A DNA stretch of 64,000 nucleotides from Streptomyces sp. NRRL S-244 (lineage in GTDB: Bacteria > Actinomycetota > Actinomycetes > Streptomycetales > Streptomycetaceae), in assembly GCF_000717915.1 (NCBI RefSeq), contig NZ_JOCX01000010.1:62001-126000 (forward strand), given 5' to 3'. The position numbers were made by a program, and so were the translations under genes. The notes beneath the pieces were generated by a model that had not been told where the DNA came from, did no database searches, and saw only the letters and a list, made by a program, of their open reading frames with translations. Of the stretch, positions 1-6,923 are shown in pieces (the first letter of the stretch is position 1; each line of letters starts with the position of its first letter).

Positions 1-493
1 TACGGCCCTTCTGGTGCAGGCCCGTCGCGTTCGCGCGGACGACGGTGACCGCCGACCGCGGCACCTCCCAGAACTGCTTCATCGCGGGCGTCGACTGCCA
101 CAGCGGCGAGACGTCCGTCAGGCCGAACCAGCGCCGGTCCGTCACGACGAGGACGTCCGTCGCCGAACCCCGCGCGTTGGCCCGGCCGATCAGGAACCGG
201 CCGGCCGCGCTCTGCCAGCCGCCCTCCATGCCCTTGCCGTCCGCCGGATCCGGGCGCCGGTCGGCCGCCGGGTCGTCCCGCCGTTCGTCGTGCGCGCGGG
301 ACTTGAAGAACTGCTGGAGGGGGCGCGGGAGCTTCTCCTCGATCCGCCGGCCGAGCGCCGCCGGCTCCGGCGGCGCGAGCAGGTCCTCCGGCGGGCTCGG
401 CACGCCCGGACCCGGTTCGCAGGCACATACGGCGATCAACTGCTCGTCGGGCTGGAGGAATTCCTCGGCCTGGCGACGCCTGTCCTGGTTCAA
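1..493 (-). CDS. Conserved hypothetical protein, N-terminal part only
   Basis: I read an open minus-strand frame running from a TTG start (491-493) off the left edge of the window. The TTG has a good ribosome binding site (GTAGGAG) about 7 bases upstream; no ATG or GTG gives a comparable start. The visible 164 residues begin MNQDRRRQAEEF and are charged and proline-rich up to about residue 90. A hydrophobic/aromatic segment follows (DVLVVTDRRWFGLTDVSPLW) that reads like a small beta-rich fold. There is no signal peptide or membrane segment in the visible part. I do not recognise the family. It is divergent from the two-component pair to the right, with about 150 bases between the starts. The C-terminus is outside the window. 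Confidence 0.6.
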   Translation of the reverse strand, partial: MNQDRRRQAEEFLQPDEQLIAVCACEPGPGVPSPPEDLLAPPEPAALGRRIEEKLPRPLQQFFKSRAHDERRDDPAADRRPDPADGKGMEGGWQSAAGRFLIGRANARGSATDVLVVTDRRWFGLTDVSPLWQSTPAMKQFWEVPRSAVTVVRANATGLHQKGR

Positions 494-642
494 CGCGCTT
501 GCTCCTACCGCTGAGTAACGTCGAGTGCGTCCCCAATTGTCCTCGAAGCGGAATGCCGCGTTACCACCGGCCCCGACACCCCCCTGCGGGATGCATCCCG
601 CAGGCCGATGTCCGTACCCGGAGCGGCCGTTAAGGTCGCGCC

Positions 643-1836
643 ATGGACACCTCATCAGGGCAGGCGGGCGGGGGTCGGCCGGCCGTGCGATGGCGGGTCG
701 CGGCCCTCTGGACGGGCGCCGCGCTCGGCACCCTCGTACTGTCGAACCTCGCGTTCCGCGTCCCCCTCGGCATCGGGGACCGGATCTTCGACGTGGGGCC
801 GCTCCTCGCGATCACCGGCATGCTGACCGGCGCCCTCCTGGTGCGGCGGGCGCCGCTCACCACCCTCGCCCTGATGCTCCTCGGCACGTACCTGGTGCTC
901 TTCCTCGGCCGCGCCCCCGCGCTCACCCTCGCCACGGTGCTGCCCGCAGCGGTGGCGCTCGGCGCGGTCGCGGCCACCCGCGCGCGCCGGGTGACCCTGC
1001 CGGCCGTGGGCATCACCGTCCTGCTGCTGCTCACCGCCCAGTTCGCGCTGCCCGCGACCGGCTCCGCCCTCGTCCTCACCCAGAGCCAGCTGCCGATCGT
1101 CGTCCTCGCCTGGCTGATGGGCGACTCCGTACGGCGCGGCCGCGAGGCCGCCGCGCAGGCGCAGGCCCGGGCCACCGAGCAGGCCCTGACCGACGAGCGG
1201 CTGCGCATCGCCCGCGAGTTGCACGACATGGTCGCCCACAGCATCGGCGTCATCGCCATCCAGGCCGGGGTCGGCAGCCGGGTCATCGAGACGCAGCCCG
1301 CGCAGGCCCGCGAGGCGCTCCGGGCCATCGAGGCCACCAGCCGCGAGACCCTCGCGGGGCTGCGCCGCACGCTGGTCACCCTGCGCCGCAGCGAACCCGC
1401 GTCACCGGAGCCCGCGCCGCTGGCGCCCGCGCCGGGCCTGGACGGCATCGACCGGCTCGCCGCGGCCACCGCGGGGGATACGGGCGTACGGATGGACGTG
1501 GCGTGGTCGGGGGAGCGGCGGCCGCTGCCCTCCGACATCGAGCTGGCCGCGTTCCGCATCGTGCAGGAGGCGCTGACCAACGTGGTCCGGCACGCGCGCG
1601 CCGACCGCTGCCGGGTGGAGATCGCGTACGGGCGGGACGAACTGGCCCTGGAGGTCACCGACGACGGGCGCGGCCTCCCGGAAGGCGCCTCGCCCGGCGC
1701 CGGTTTCGGCCTCACCGGCATGCGGGAGCGCACCGCCCTGCTGAACGGCCGCTTCGAGGCCGGGCCGCAACCCGGGGGCGGCTTCCGCGTGGCGGCGGCC
1801 CTGCCGGTCGGACAACAACCCGAGGAGAAGCGATGA
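643..1836 (+). CDS. Two-component sensor histidine kinase (NarL-type, HisKA_3)
   Basis: A 397-residue membrane sensor kinase. Residues 1-150 are mostly hydrophobic with several membrane segments and little extracellular sequence, so the signal may be sensed in or at the membrane. The HisKA_3 dimerisation box is ARELHDMVAHSIGVIAIQ, with the phospho-acceptor His at residue 194. The GHKL ATPase domain follows, with the N-box around residue 309-317 (EALTNVVRH) and G-boxes DDGRGLP and GFGLTGMRER. Its stop overlaps the start of the response regulator by four bases (ATGA), so the two are co-translated. Stimulus and targets cannot be told from the sequence. Confidence 0.93.
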   Translation: MDTSSGQAGGGRPAVRWRVAALWTGAALGTLVLSNLAFRVPLGIGDRIFDVGPLLAITGMLTGALLVRRAPLTTLALMLLGTYLVLFLGRAPALTLATVLPAAVALGAVAATRARRVTLPAVGITVLLLLTAQFALPATGSALVLTQSQLPIVVLAWLMGDSVRRGREAAAQAQARATEQALTDERLRIARELHDMVAHSIGVIAIQAGVGSRVIETQPAQAREALRAIEATSRETLAGLRRTLVTLRRSEPASPEPAPLAPAPGLDGIDRLAAATAGDTGVRMDVAWSGERRPLPSDIELAAFRIVQEALTNVVRHARADRCRVEIAYGRDELALEVTDDGRGLPEGASPGAGFGLTGMRERTALLNGRFEAGPQPGGGFRVAAALPVGQQPEEKR

Positions 1837-2489
1837 GCGGCATCCGCGTCCTGCTCGCCGACGACCAGCCCCTGGTCCGCTCGGGGCTGCGCGTCCTGAT
1901 GGCCGACACCCCGGACCTGGAGGTGGTGGGCGAGGCCGCGAACGGCGCCGAGGCGGTCCGCATGAGCGCCGAGCTCGCCCCCGACGTGGTGGTGATGGAC
2001 ATCCGGATGCCGGAGATGGACGGCATCGAGGCCACCCGCCGGCTCACGTCCGCCGGCCCCGACGGCGCCCGCGTGCTGATCCTGACCACCTTCGACGAGG
2101 ACGAGCACGTGTACGGTGCGCTGCGCGCCGGTGCCAGCGGTTTCGCCGTGAAGGACATGGCGCTGGACGACATCCTCGCCGCCGTCCGCGTGGTCGCGGC
2201 GGGCGACGCCCTCATCGCGCCGGGCGTCACGCGCCGCCTGATAGCCGACTTCGTCGCGGGCCCGGCGCCCGCCCCCGAGCGCGTCCCGGCGATCACGGGC
2301 AGGGAGCAGGAGGTGCTGACCCTGGTGGGGCGGGGCCGGTCGAACGGCGAGATCGCGCAGGACCTGTTCATCACGGTGGCGACGACGAAATCGCACGTGG
2401 CCCGGCTGCTGACGAAACTGGACGCCCGGGACCGGGTGCAACTGGTGATCAAGGCCTATGAAATGGGCCTGGTCTCGCCGCCCCGGTAG
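1833..2489 (+). CDS. Two-component response regulator, NarL/LuxR type
   Basis: A 218-residue cognate regulator of the kinase just upstream. The receiver domain (about 1-120) has the acidic pair in LLADDQP, the phospho-acceptor Asp at residue 56 (VVVMDIRMPEMDG), a Thr in the LILTTFDEDEH segment and the conserved Lys in FAVKDM. A LuxR/GerE helix-turn-helix ends the protein (TGREQEVLTLVGRGRSNGEI, then TVATTKSHVARLLTKL). The ATG is preceded by GGAGAAG inside the kinase gene. A terminator-like hairpin lies 28 bases after the stop, so the operon probably contains just these two genes. Confidence 0.94.
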   Translation: MSGIRVLLADDQPLVRSGLRVLMADTPDLEVVGEAANGAEAVRMSAELAPDVVVMDIRMPEMDGIEATRRLTSAGPDGARVLILTTFDEDEHVYGALRAGASGFAVKDMALDDILAAVRVVAAGDALIAPGVTRRLIADFVAGPAPAPERVPAITGREQEVLTLVGRGRSNGEIAQDLFITVATTKSHVARLLTKLDARDRVQLVIKAYEMGLVSPPR

Positions 2490-2516
2490 GGCGGCACGAG
2501 AACCACGAGAACCAGC

Positions 2517-2570
2517 GGGTGGCGGCGTCCGGTCGTGCGCGCCCCGAGCGCGGCACGGCAGCCGCCACCC
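2517..2570 (+). terminator. Nested hairpin after the two-component operon
   Basis: Ten bases (GGGTGGCGGC, 2517-2526) pair perfectly with 2561-2570. A second helix (CGTGC 2534-2538 with GCACG 2553-2557) lies inside. There is no U-run, as is common for GC-rich actinobacterial terminators. Its place after the response regulator stop fits termination. Confidence 0.5.
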
Positions 2571-2644
2571 CACGACCCGCACTCGTCAAGGTCTGCCCTT
2601 GGCGTCCCCTCGCGACGAATCGCTCAGTACAAGGGTGATCAACA

Positions 2645-2661
2645 GTTGACGAACCGTCAAC
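2645..2661. repeat. 17-bp perfect inverted repeat (operator-like)
   Basis: GTTGACG at 2645-2651 is mirrored by CGTCAAC at 2655-2661 with a 3-base spacer. It lies 6 bases past the stop of the minus-strand ATPase gene. The half-site length and spacing look more like a protein-binding operator than a terminator, but it is downstream of both flanking genes, so its role is unclear. Confidence 0.35.
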
Positions 2662-2667
2662 ACCTCG

Positions 2668-3102
2668 TTAGAGGTACACGCGCGGTTCCCACGTCGACCG
2701 ACAGTCCGCGGGCTTGTCGGCGCGGTCGATCTCGCACCAGATCTGTTTGCCCGCGCCCTCGCGCTGCCAGCCCCAGCGGTCGGCCAGTCCGTCCACCAGT
2801 TCCAGCCCGCGCCCGCCCGTGTCGTCCCCGGCGGCCTGCCGGCGGGCCGGGCCGCGGGCGCTGGCGTCGGCGACCTCGACCCGTACGCCCGGCTCACCGA
2901 AGAGCATCCGCAGGACGGCCGGACAGCCGGTGTGCACGACCGCGTTGGTGACCAGCTCGGAGATCAGCAGGATCAGCGTCTCGGCGAGCGGTTCGTCGTC
3001 CCCTATGCCCGACCCCGCCAGCCGGGACCGCGCCCAGCGGCGGGCCCTGCCGACCTCGGCGGGGTCCGGTCCTACCTCCAGCTGTACCTGAAGCACCTGC
3101 AC
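2668..3102 (-). CDS. Anti-sigma-factor-type ATP-binding protein (RsbW/HATPase_c_2 family)
   Basis: A 144-residue soluble protein made almost entirely of one GHKL ATPase domain of the SpoIIAB/RsbW kind. The N-box is ISELVTNAVVHTG (about residues 47-59) and the G-box is GRGLELVDGLADRWG (about 97-111). Streptomycetes encode dozens of such proteins; some bind sigma or anti-anti-sigma factors, and many have no known partner. No sigma or antagonist gene is adjacent, so the partner is unknown. The GTG start (3100-3102) has only a weak ribosome binding site. An 8-bp hairpin in the upstream gap (3149-3169) may act in its leader. Confidence 0.85.
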   Translation of the reverse strand: MQVLQVQLEVGPDPAEVGRARRWARSRLAGSGIGDDEPLAETLILLISELVTNAVVHTGCPAVLRMLFGEPGVRVEVADASARGPARRQAAGDDTGGRGLELVDGLADRWGWQREGAGKQIWCEIDRADKPADCRSTWEPRVYL

Positions 3103-3435
3103 CGCTCACACCATCCGAACCGGCGGACACTTCGCCTCGCGACAGGATGGGATCACCGAGCGTGATCCCCTTACGGAGCAGCATGGTTGACATACAGTCA
3201 CGACAACAAGCGCTTCGGGCATATTCCAGCGCGAAGGAGTAGGCGTGGTGCATACTGCGCGTCGCTCGCGCTGCTGGGCCGCTCGCATTCCCGGGAGCGT
3301 ACCGGAGCAGGCCTCGGAGTCCGGGCCGCAATGAGCCGGGCCAAGGACACAAACCGATATCAACTCTCCGTAATCGGACATGCGTCCCGGGCCGTCCCGA
3401 CCGTGCCCCGCACCGCCGCCCTTCGTGACAGGGAG
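3103..3435. other. Intergenic region with hairpin, TTGACA box and a possible small ORF
   Basis: This 333-base gap separates two minus-strand genes. It holds an 8-bp hairpin (GGGATCAC 3149-3156 with GTGATCCC 3162-3169) in the likely leader of the ATPase gene. A plus-strand TTGACA at 3187-3192 has no good -10 at the usual distance. A short plus-strand ORF (3245-3334) with a good ribosome binding site is also present. Nothing else is recognised. Confidence 0.5.
3245..3334 (+). CDS. Possible 29-residue peptide
   Basis: A GTG-started frame of 29 codons sits 5 bases after GAAGGAG (3233-3239), a near-ideal ribosome binding site. The predicted peptide starts MVHTARRSRCW and is rich in Arg and Ser, with one Cys next to Trp. 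It has no membrane segment. It is not followed by a plus-strand gene, so a leader-peptide role is not supported by context. The start signal is the only real evidence; chance is a fair alternative. Confidence 0.25.
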   Translation: MVHTARRSRCWAARIPGSVPEQASESGPQ

Positions 3436-4383
3436 CTACCCCGAAGCGGCCGCCGCGGCAGCCGCCGACTCGGCTGTCGGCTCAGCCGCCAGCTCCGCAG
3501 CCAACAGCTCCTCCGCCTCCCCCGCCGTCCGCCACTGCTCGGCGCGCACCCAGGCCCGCTTGAGGTGCAGGTGCACGTCCGCCTCCCACGTGAACCCCAT
3601 CCCGCCGTGCACCTGGAGGCAGTCGCGGGCATTGCGTACGGCGGCCTCGTCGGCCAGCAGCTTGGCCCCGGCCACCTCCGCCGCCTCCGCCGTCACGGCC
3701 GCCGCGTAGACCGCCGTACGGGCCACCTCCGCCCGCACCAGCATCTGCGCGCACAGGTGCTTGACCGCCTGGAACGCCCCGATCGGCTGCCCGAACTGCT
3801 CGCGCTCGCGCCCGTACCCCACCGCCAGCTCCACCGTGCGCAGTGCGCTGCCGACCTGGAGGGCGGCCGTCAGCAGCGCGCCCTCGTCGCGGTACGCCTC
3901 CCCACCGGCCGCCCGCGAAGCCGACCGCGAAGCCACCCGGTGCAGCGGGGTGAGCGGGTCCGCCGAGGGCACCGGCTCACCCGAAGGGAGCAACGGCGCG
4001 CCCAGCACCGCGTCGGCCTCCCCTAGGTGGGCCACCAGCAGCCCGCCCAGGTCGAACGCCGTGACCACCGCCCTTCCCTCCGCCGCCCCCTCGACCGTCC
4101 CCGCCGCCAGGTGCGTGGCGACCAGCGGCCCCGGCAGCAGCGCCCGGCCCGCCTCCTCGAAGACGAGGACCGCCTCGGGCAGCCCCAGCCCGACCCCGCC
4201 CGCCGCCTCCGGGAGCCGCAGCGCGAAGAACCCGGCCTCGCCGAGCTCCCGCCACAGCCCCCGGTCCAGGGCCCCGGCCGCGTCCACCGAGGCCCGCAGC
4301 GCCTCGCGCCCGTACCGGCCCGCCAGCAGGTCCCGTACGCCGGCCCGCAGGGCGCGCTGCTCGTCCGTCAACCGGAAGTCCAC
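3436..4383 (-). CDS. Acyl-CoA dehydrogenase, short subunit
   Basis: A 315-residue acyl-CoA dehydrogenase family protein, shorter than the usual 380 or so. The N-terminal helical domain starts MDFRLTDEQRALRAGVRDLL. The central beta domain is degenerate and low in complexity. The C-terminal helical domain has YGREREQFGQPIGAFQAVKH and LQVHGGMGFTWEADVHLHLK, typical FAD/CoA-contacting segments. The tail is an Ala-rich run. The GTG start was chosen because GGTGAGGG precedes it and it lies 5 bases after the stop of the larger dehydrogenase. Adjacent unequal pairs of this kind in actinobacteria (for example the ChsE1-ChsE2 steroid enzymes) form heterotetramers with one active-site-bearing subunit; that this pair does so is inference. 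Confidence 0.85.
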   Translation of the reverse strand: MDFRLTDEQRALRAGVRDLLAGRYGREALRASVDAAGALDRGLWRELGEAGFFALRLPEAAGGVGLGLPEAVLVFEEAGRALLPGPLVATHLAAGTVEGAAEGRAVVTAFDLGGLLVAHLGEADAVLGAPLLPSGEPVPSADPLTPLHRVASRSASRAAGGEAYRDEGALLTAALQVGSALRTVELAVGYGREREQFGQPIGAFQAVKHLCAQMLVRAEVARTAVYAAAVTAEAAEVAGAKLLADEAAVRNARDCLQVHGGMGFTWEADVHLHLKRAWVRAEQWRTAGEAEELLAAELAAEPTAESAAAAAAASG

Positions 4384-4388
4384 GGCCC

Positions 4389-5552
4389 TCACCGGCCCTT
4401 CGGGAGGCCGAGGATCCGCTCGGCGACGATGTTCCGCTGGATCTGCGAGGTGCCGGCCGCGATCGTGTACGAGAGGGACGAGAGCCGGTCCAGGGTCCAT
4501 TCCCCGTCCAGCGCGAGGGAGTCCGCGCCCAGCACCTCGGCGGCGGTGTCGTACAGCTCCTGGCGCGCGTGCGAGTAGGCGAGCTTGAAGACGGAGCCGC
4601 CGACGCCCGGCACCCCGCCCGAGGCCTCGGACTCGCTGACGTTCCACTGGGTGAGCCGCCACAGCGCGCCGAACTCCCCGTACAGCCGCCCGAGCCGGCG
4701 CCGCAGCACCGGATCGTCCCAGCGGCCGTTCGCCTGCGCGGTGCGCGCGAGCTCGCCCAGGGTGCGGCGGCAGGCCACGACCTCGCCGACGAAGGCCGTC
4801 CCCCGCTCGAAGGACAGGGTGACCATGGTGACGCGCCAGCCGTCGTTCTCGTCCCCGACCCGGTTGGCGACGGGCACCCGGACCTCGTCGAGGAACACCT
4901 CCGCGAACTCGGTCGATCCGGCGAGGGTGCGCAGCGGCCGGACGGTGACCCCGGGCGCGTCCATGGGCAGGGCCAGCCAGGAGATCCCGCGGTGCTTGGG
5001 GGCCGCCGCGCTGACGGGTTCCGTCCGTACGAGCAGCTCGCACCAGTCGGCGACCTCCGCGTGCGAGGTCCAGATCTTCGAGCCGGTGATCACGTAGTCC
5101 TCGCCGTCGCGCACGGCGCGCGTGCGCAGCGCGGCCAGGTCGGAGCCCGCGCCGGGCTCGCTGAACCCCTGGCACCACACCTCGTCCCCGCGCAGTACGG
5201 GCGGCAGCCAGCGCGCCCGCTGCGCGGCCGTGCCCTCGGCGGCGATGGTCGGGCCGGCGTGCAGGAGTCCGACGAAGTTGGCGCCTACGTACGGGGCGCC
5301 GGCGCGCTCGGTCTCCTCCAGGAAGATCAGGTGCTGGGTGGGGGTGGCGCCGCGCCCGCCCGCGTCCACGGGCCAGTGCAGGCCGGCGTACCCGGCGTCG
5401 TACAGCCTGCGCTGCCAGCCGCAGTCGTACGCGCGCCGGCCGGGCCAGTCGTCGGGGGAGGGCTTGGCGGCCAGCTCGGGCAGGGTCTTGCCGAGCCACT
5501 CGCGCAGCCGGGTCCGGAAGTCCCGCTCCTCCTCGGTGTACGTCAGATCCAT
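4389..5552 (-). CDS. Acyl-CoA dehydrogenase, long subunit
   Basis: A 387-residue FAD-dependent acyl-CoA dehydrogenase (alpha,beta-desaturation of an acyl-CoA). It starts MDLTYTEEERDFRTRLREWL. The mid-domain contains WCQGFSEPGAGSDLAALRTR and ITGSKIWTSHA, classic flavin-binding strands. The C-terminus has SYTIAAGTSQIQRNIVAERI, the family signature near the FAD. It overlaps the amidohydrolase stop by one base (TGATG), so translation is coupled. Substrate is unknown. The co-transcribed amidohydrolase and divergent CoA ligase suggest breakdown of a cyclic or branched carboxylic acid. Confidence 0.92.
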   Translation of the reverse strand: MDLTYTEEERDFRTRLREWLGKTLPELAAKPSPDDWPGRRAYDCGWQRRLYDAGYAGLHWPVDAGGRGATPTQHLIFLEETERAGAPYVGANFVGLLHAGPTIAAEGTAAQRARWLPPVLRGDEVWCQGFSEPGAGSDLAALRTRAVRDGEDYVITGSKIWTSHAEVADWCELLVRTEPVSAAAPKHRGISWLALPMDAPGVTVRPLRTLAGSTEFAEVFLDEVRVPVANRVGDENDGWRVTMVTLSFERGTAFVGEVVACRRTLGELARTAQANGRWDDPVLRRRLGRLYGEFGALWRLTQWNVSESEASGGVPGVGGSVFKLAYSHARQELYDTAAEVLGADSLALDGEWTLDRLSSLSYTIAAGTSQIQRNIVAERILGLPKGR

Positions 5553-6739
5553 CAGACGAGGTCCAGGCCGAGCATCCGGATGGCGTTGCCGCGCATCAGC
5601 TTGTGGACGGTCTCCTCGTCGAGGCCCTTGACGTGGTCGAGGGCGACCTCCTTGGTGTGCGGGAAGGTCGAGTCCACGTGCGGGTAGTCGGTCTCGAAGG
5701 TGGCGTTGTCGCGGCCGACGACGTCGAGCGAGGCGATGCCGTGCTTGTCGCGGAAGAAGCAGCAGAACATCTGCCGGTAGTAGTACGTGGACGGCGGCTC
5801 GGGGATCAGGTCGCGGACCCCGCCCCAGGCGCGGTGCTCCTGCCAGACGTCGTCGGCGCGTTCGAGGGCGTACGGGATCCAGCCCATCTGGCCCTCGCTG
5901 TACGCCAGCTTCAGCGTCGGGAACTTCACCAGCACCCCGCTGAACAGGAAGTCCATCATCGAGGCCATCGCGTTGTTGAAGCTGAGCGAGGCCTGGACGG
6001 CGGGCGGCGCGTCGGGCGAGGCGGCGGGCATCTGGGAACTGGACCCGATGTGCATGTTGACGACCGTGCCCGTCTCCTGGCAGACGGCGAAGAAGGGGTC
6101 CCAGTAGCCGGAGTGGATGGAGGGCAGCCCCAGGTACGTCGGGATCTCGGAGAAGGTCACGGCGCGCACCCCGCGGGCGGCGTTGCGCCGGATCTCGGCG
6201 ACGGCGAGGTCGATGTCCCAGAGCGGGATGATGCAGAGCGGGATGAGCCGGCCGCCGCTGTCGCCGCACCACTCCTCGACCATCCAGTCGTTGTACGCGC
6301 GCACGCAGGCGAGGGCGACCTCCTTGTCGTGGGCCTCGGCGAAGGTCTGGCCGCAGAAGCGGGGGAAGGTCGGGAAGCAGAGCGAGGCCTCGACGTGGTT
6401 GAGGTCCATGTCGGCGAGGCGCGCCTTCGGATCCCAGCAGCCGCGCCGCATCTCCTCGCGCGTGATCCCCTCCAGGGTCATGTCGTCGCGGTCGAAGCCG
6501 ACGGCGGCGATGTTGCGCTTGTACGGGAACTTCAGGTCCTCGTAGATCCACCAGTCGGTCGGCGGGCCGTCGGGGTCCATGGAGATCACGTACTTGCCGC
6601 CGGTGTACTGGAGCTCGCCGATCCCGGCGGTGAGCGCCTTGGGCCCGCGGTCGCGGTACTTGGCCGGCAGCCAGACGTCGAAGAGGTGCGCGGGTTCGAT
6701 GACGTGGTCGTCGACGCTGATGATCCGAGGCAGTTCCAT
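5552..6739 (-). CDS. Amidohydrolase family protein (amidohydrolase_2)
   Basis: A 395-residue metal-dependent hydrolase of the amidohydrolase_2 (PF04909-like) family, which includes decarboxylases and ring-opening hydrolases. It opens MELPRIISVDDHVIEP, where the DDH replaces the usual HxH metal motif, as in many TIM-barrel members. Later segments include NMHIGSSSQMP and TDYPHVDSTFPHT, the likely metal and catalytic residues. The start was set at 6739 because GAGGGGAAACC lies just upstream; a longer frame back to 6757 lacks a site. It is the first gene of a three-gene operon with two acyl-CoA dehydrogenases, so it may hydrate or cleave a ring intermediate. That role is inferred. Confidence 0.85.
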   Translation of the reverse strand: MELPRIISVDDHVIEPAHLFDVWLPAKYRDRGPKALTAGIGELQYTGGKYVISMDPDGPPTDWWIYEDLKFPYKRNIAAVGFDRDDMTLEGITREEMRRGCWDPKARLADMDLNHVEASLCFPTFPRFCGQTFAEAHDKEVALACVRAYNDWMVEEWCGDSGGRLIPLCIIPLWDIDLAVAEIRRNAARGVRAVTFSEIPTYLGLPSIHSGYWDPFFAVCQETGTVVNMHIGSSSQMPAASPDAPPAVQASLSFNNAMASMMDFLFSGVLVKFPTLKLAYSEGQMGWIPYALERADDVWQEHRAWGGVRDLIPEPPSTYYYRQMFCCFFRDKHGIASLDVVGRDNATFETDYPHVDSTFPHTKEVALDHVKGLDEETVHKLMRGNAIRMLGLDLV

Positions 6740-6802
6740 GGTTTCCCCTCGCCGCAAGCCGGATGAGTGCCTGAGTGGATCCTGAGTGAATCCGAGCGCG
6801 AA

Positions 6803-6819
6803 TCTGATGGATCGTCAGA
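6803..6819. promoter_or_regulatory. Operator-like inverted repeat, copy 1
   Basis: TCTGATGGATCGTCAGA: the arms TCTGA and TCAGA mirror each other about GAT, with one T/C mismatch inside. It shares its 15-bp layout and arm sequence (CTGA.G...CGTCAG) with a second copy at 6894-6908. It lies 64 bases upstream of the amidohydrolase start. This pattern is typical of TetR-family operators upstream of fatty-acyl-CoA genes. Confidence 0.6.
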
Positions 6820-6893
6820 AATGATTTCGCCTCCAAGCTAGCCCCGCCACCCCTGGACCGACAAGCGCCGGAGCCCTACGCTCTGCGCTGGAT

Positions 6894-6908
6894 CTGACGA
6901 CACGTCAG
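6894..6908. promoter_or_regulatory. Operator-like inverted repeat, copy 2
   Basis: CTGACG at 6894-6899 and CGTCAG at 6903-6908 form a perfect 6-bp inverted repeat with a 3-base spacer. It ends 4 bases before the ribosome binding site of the CoA ligase gene, where a bound repressor would block it. With copy 1 it would let one regulator control both divergent transcripts. Confidence 0.65.
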
Positions 6909-6923
6909 TTACGGAGGCTGGGG

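Noticed and set aside
3106..3381. Minus-strand frame of 91 codons starting MSDYGELI
   Set aside because: It has no ribosome binding site, poor codon character, and ends directly at the ATPase start; the region looks like a promoter and leader.
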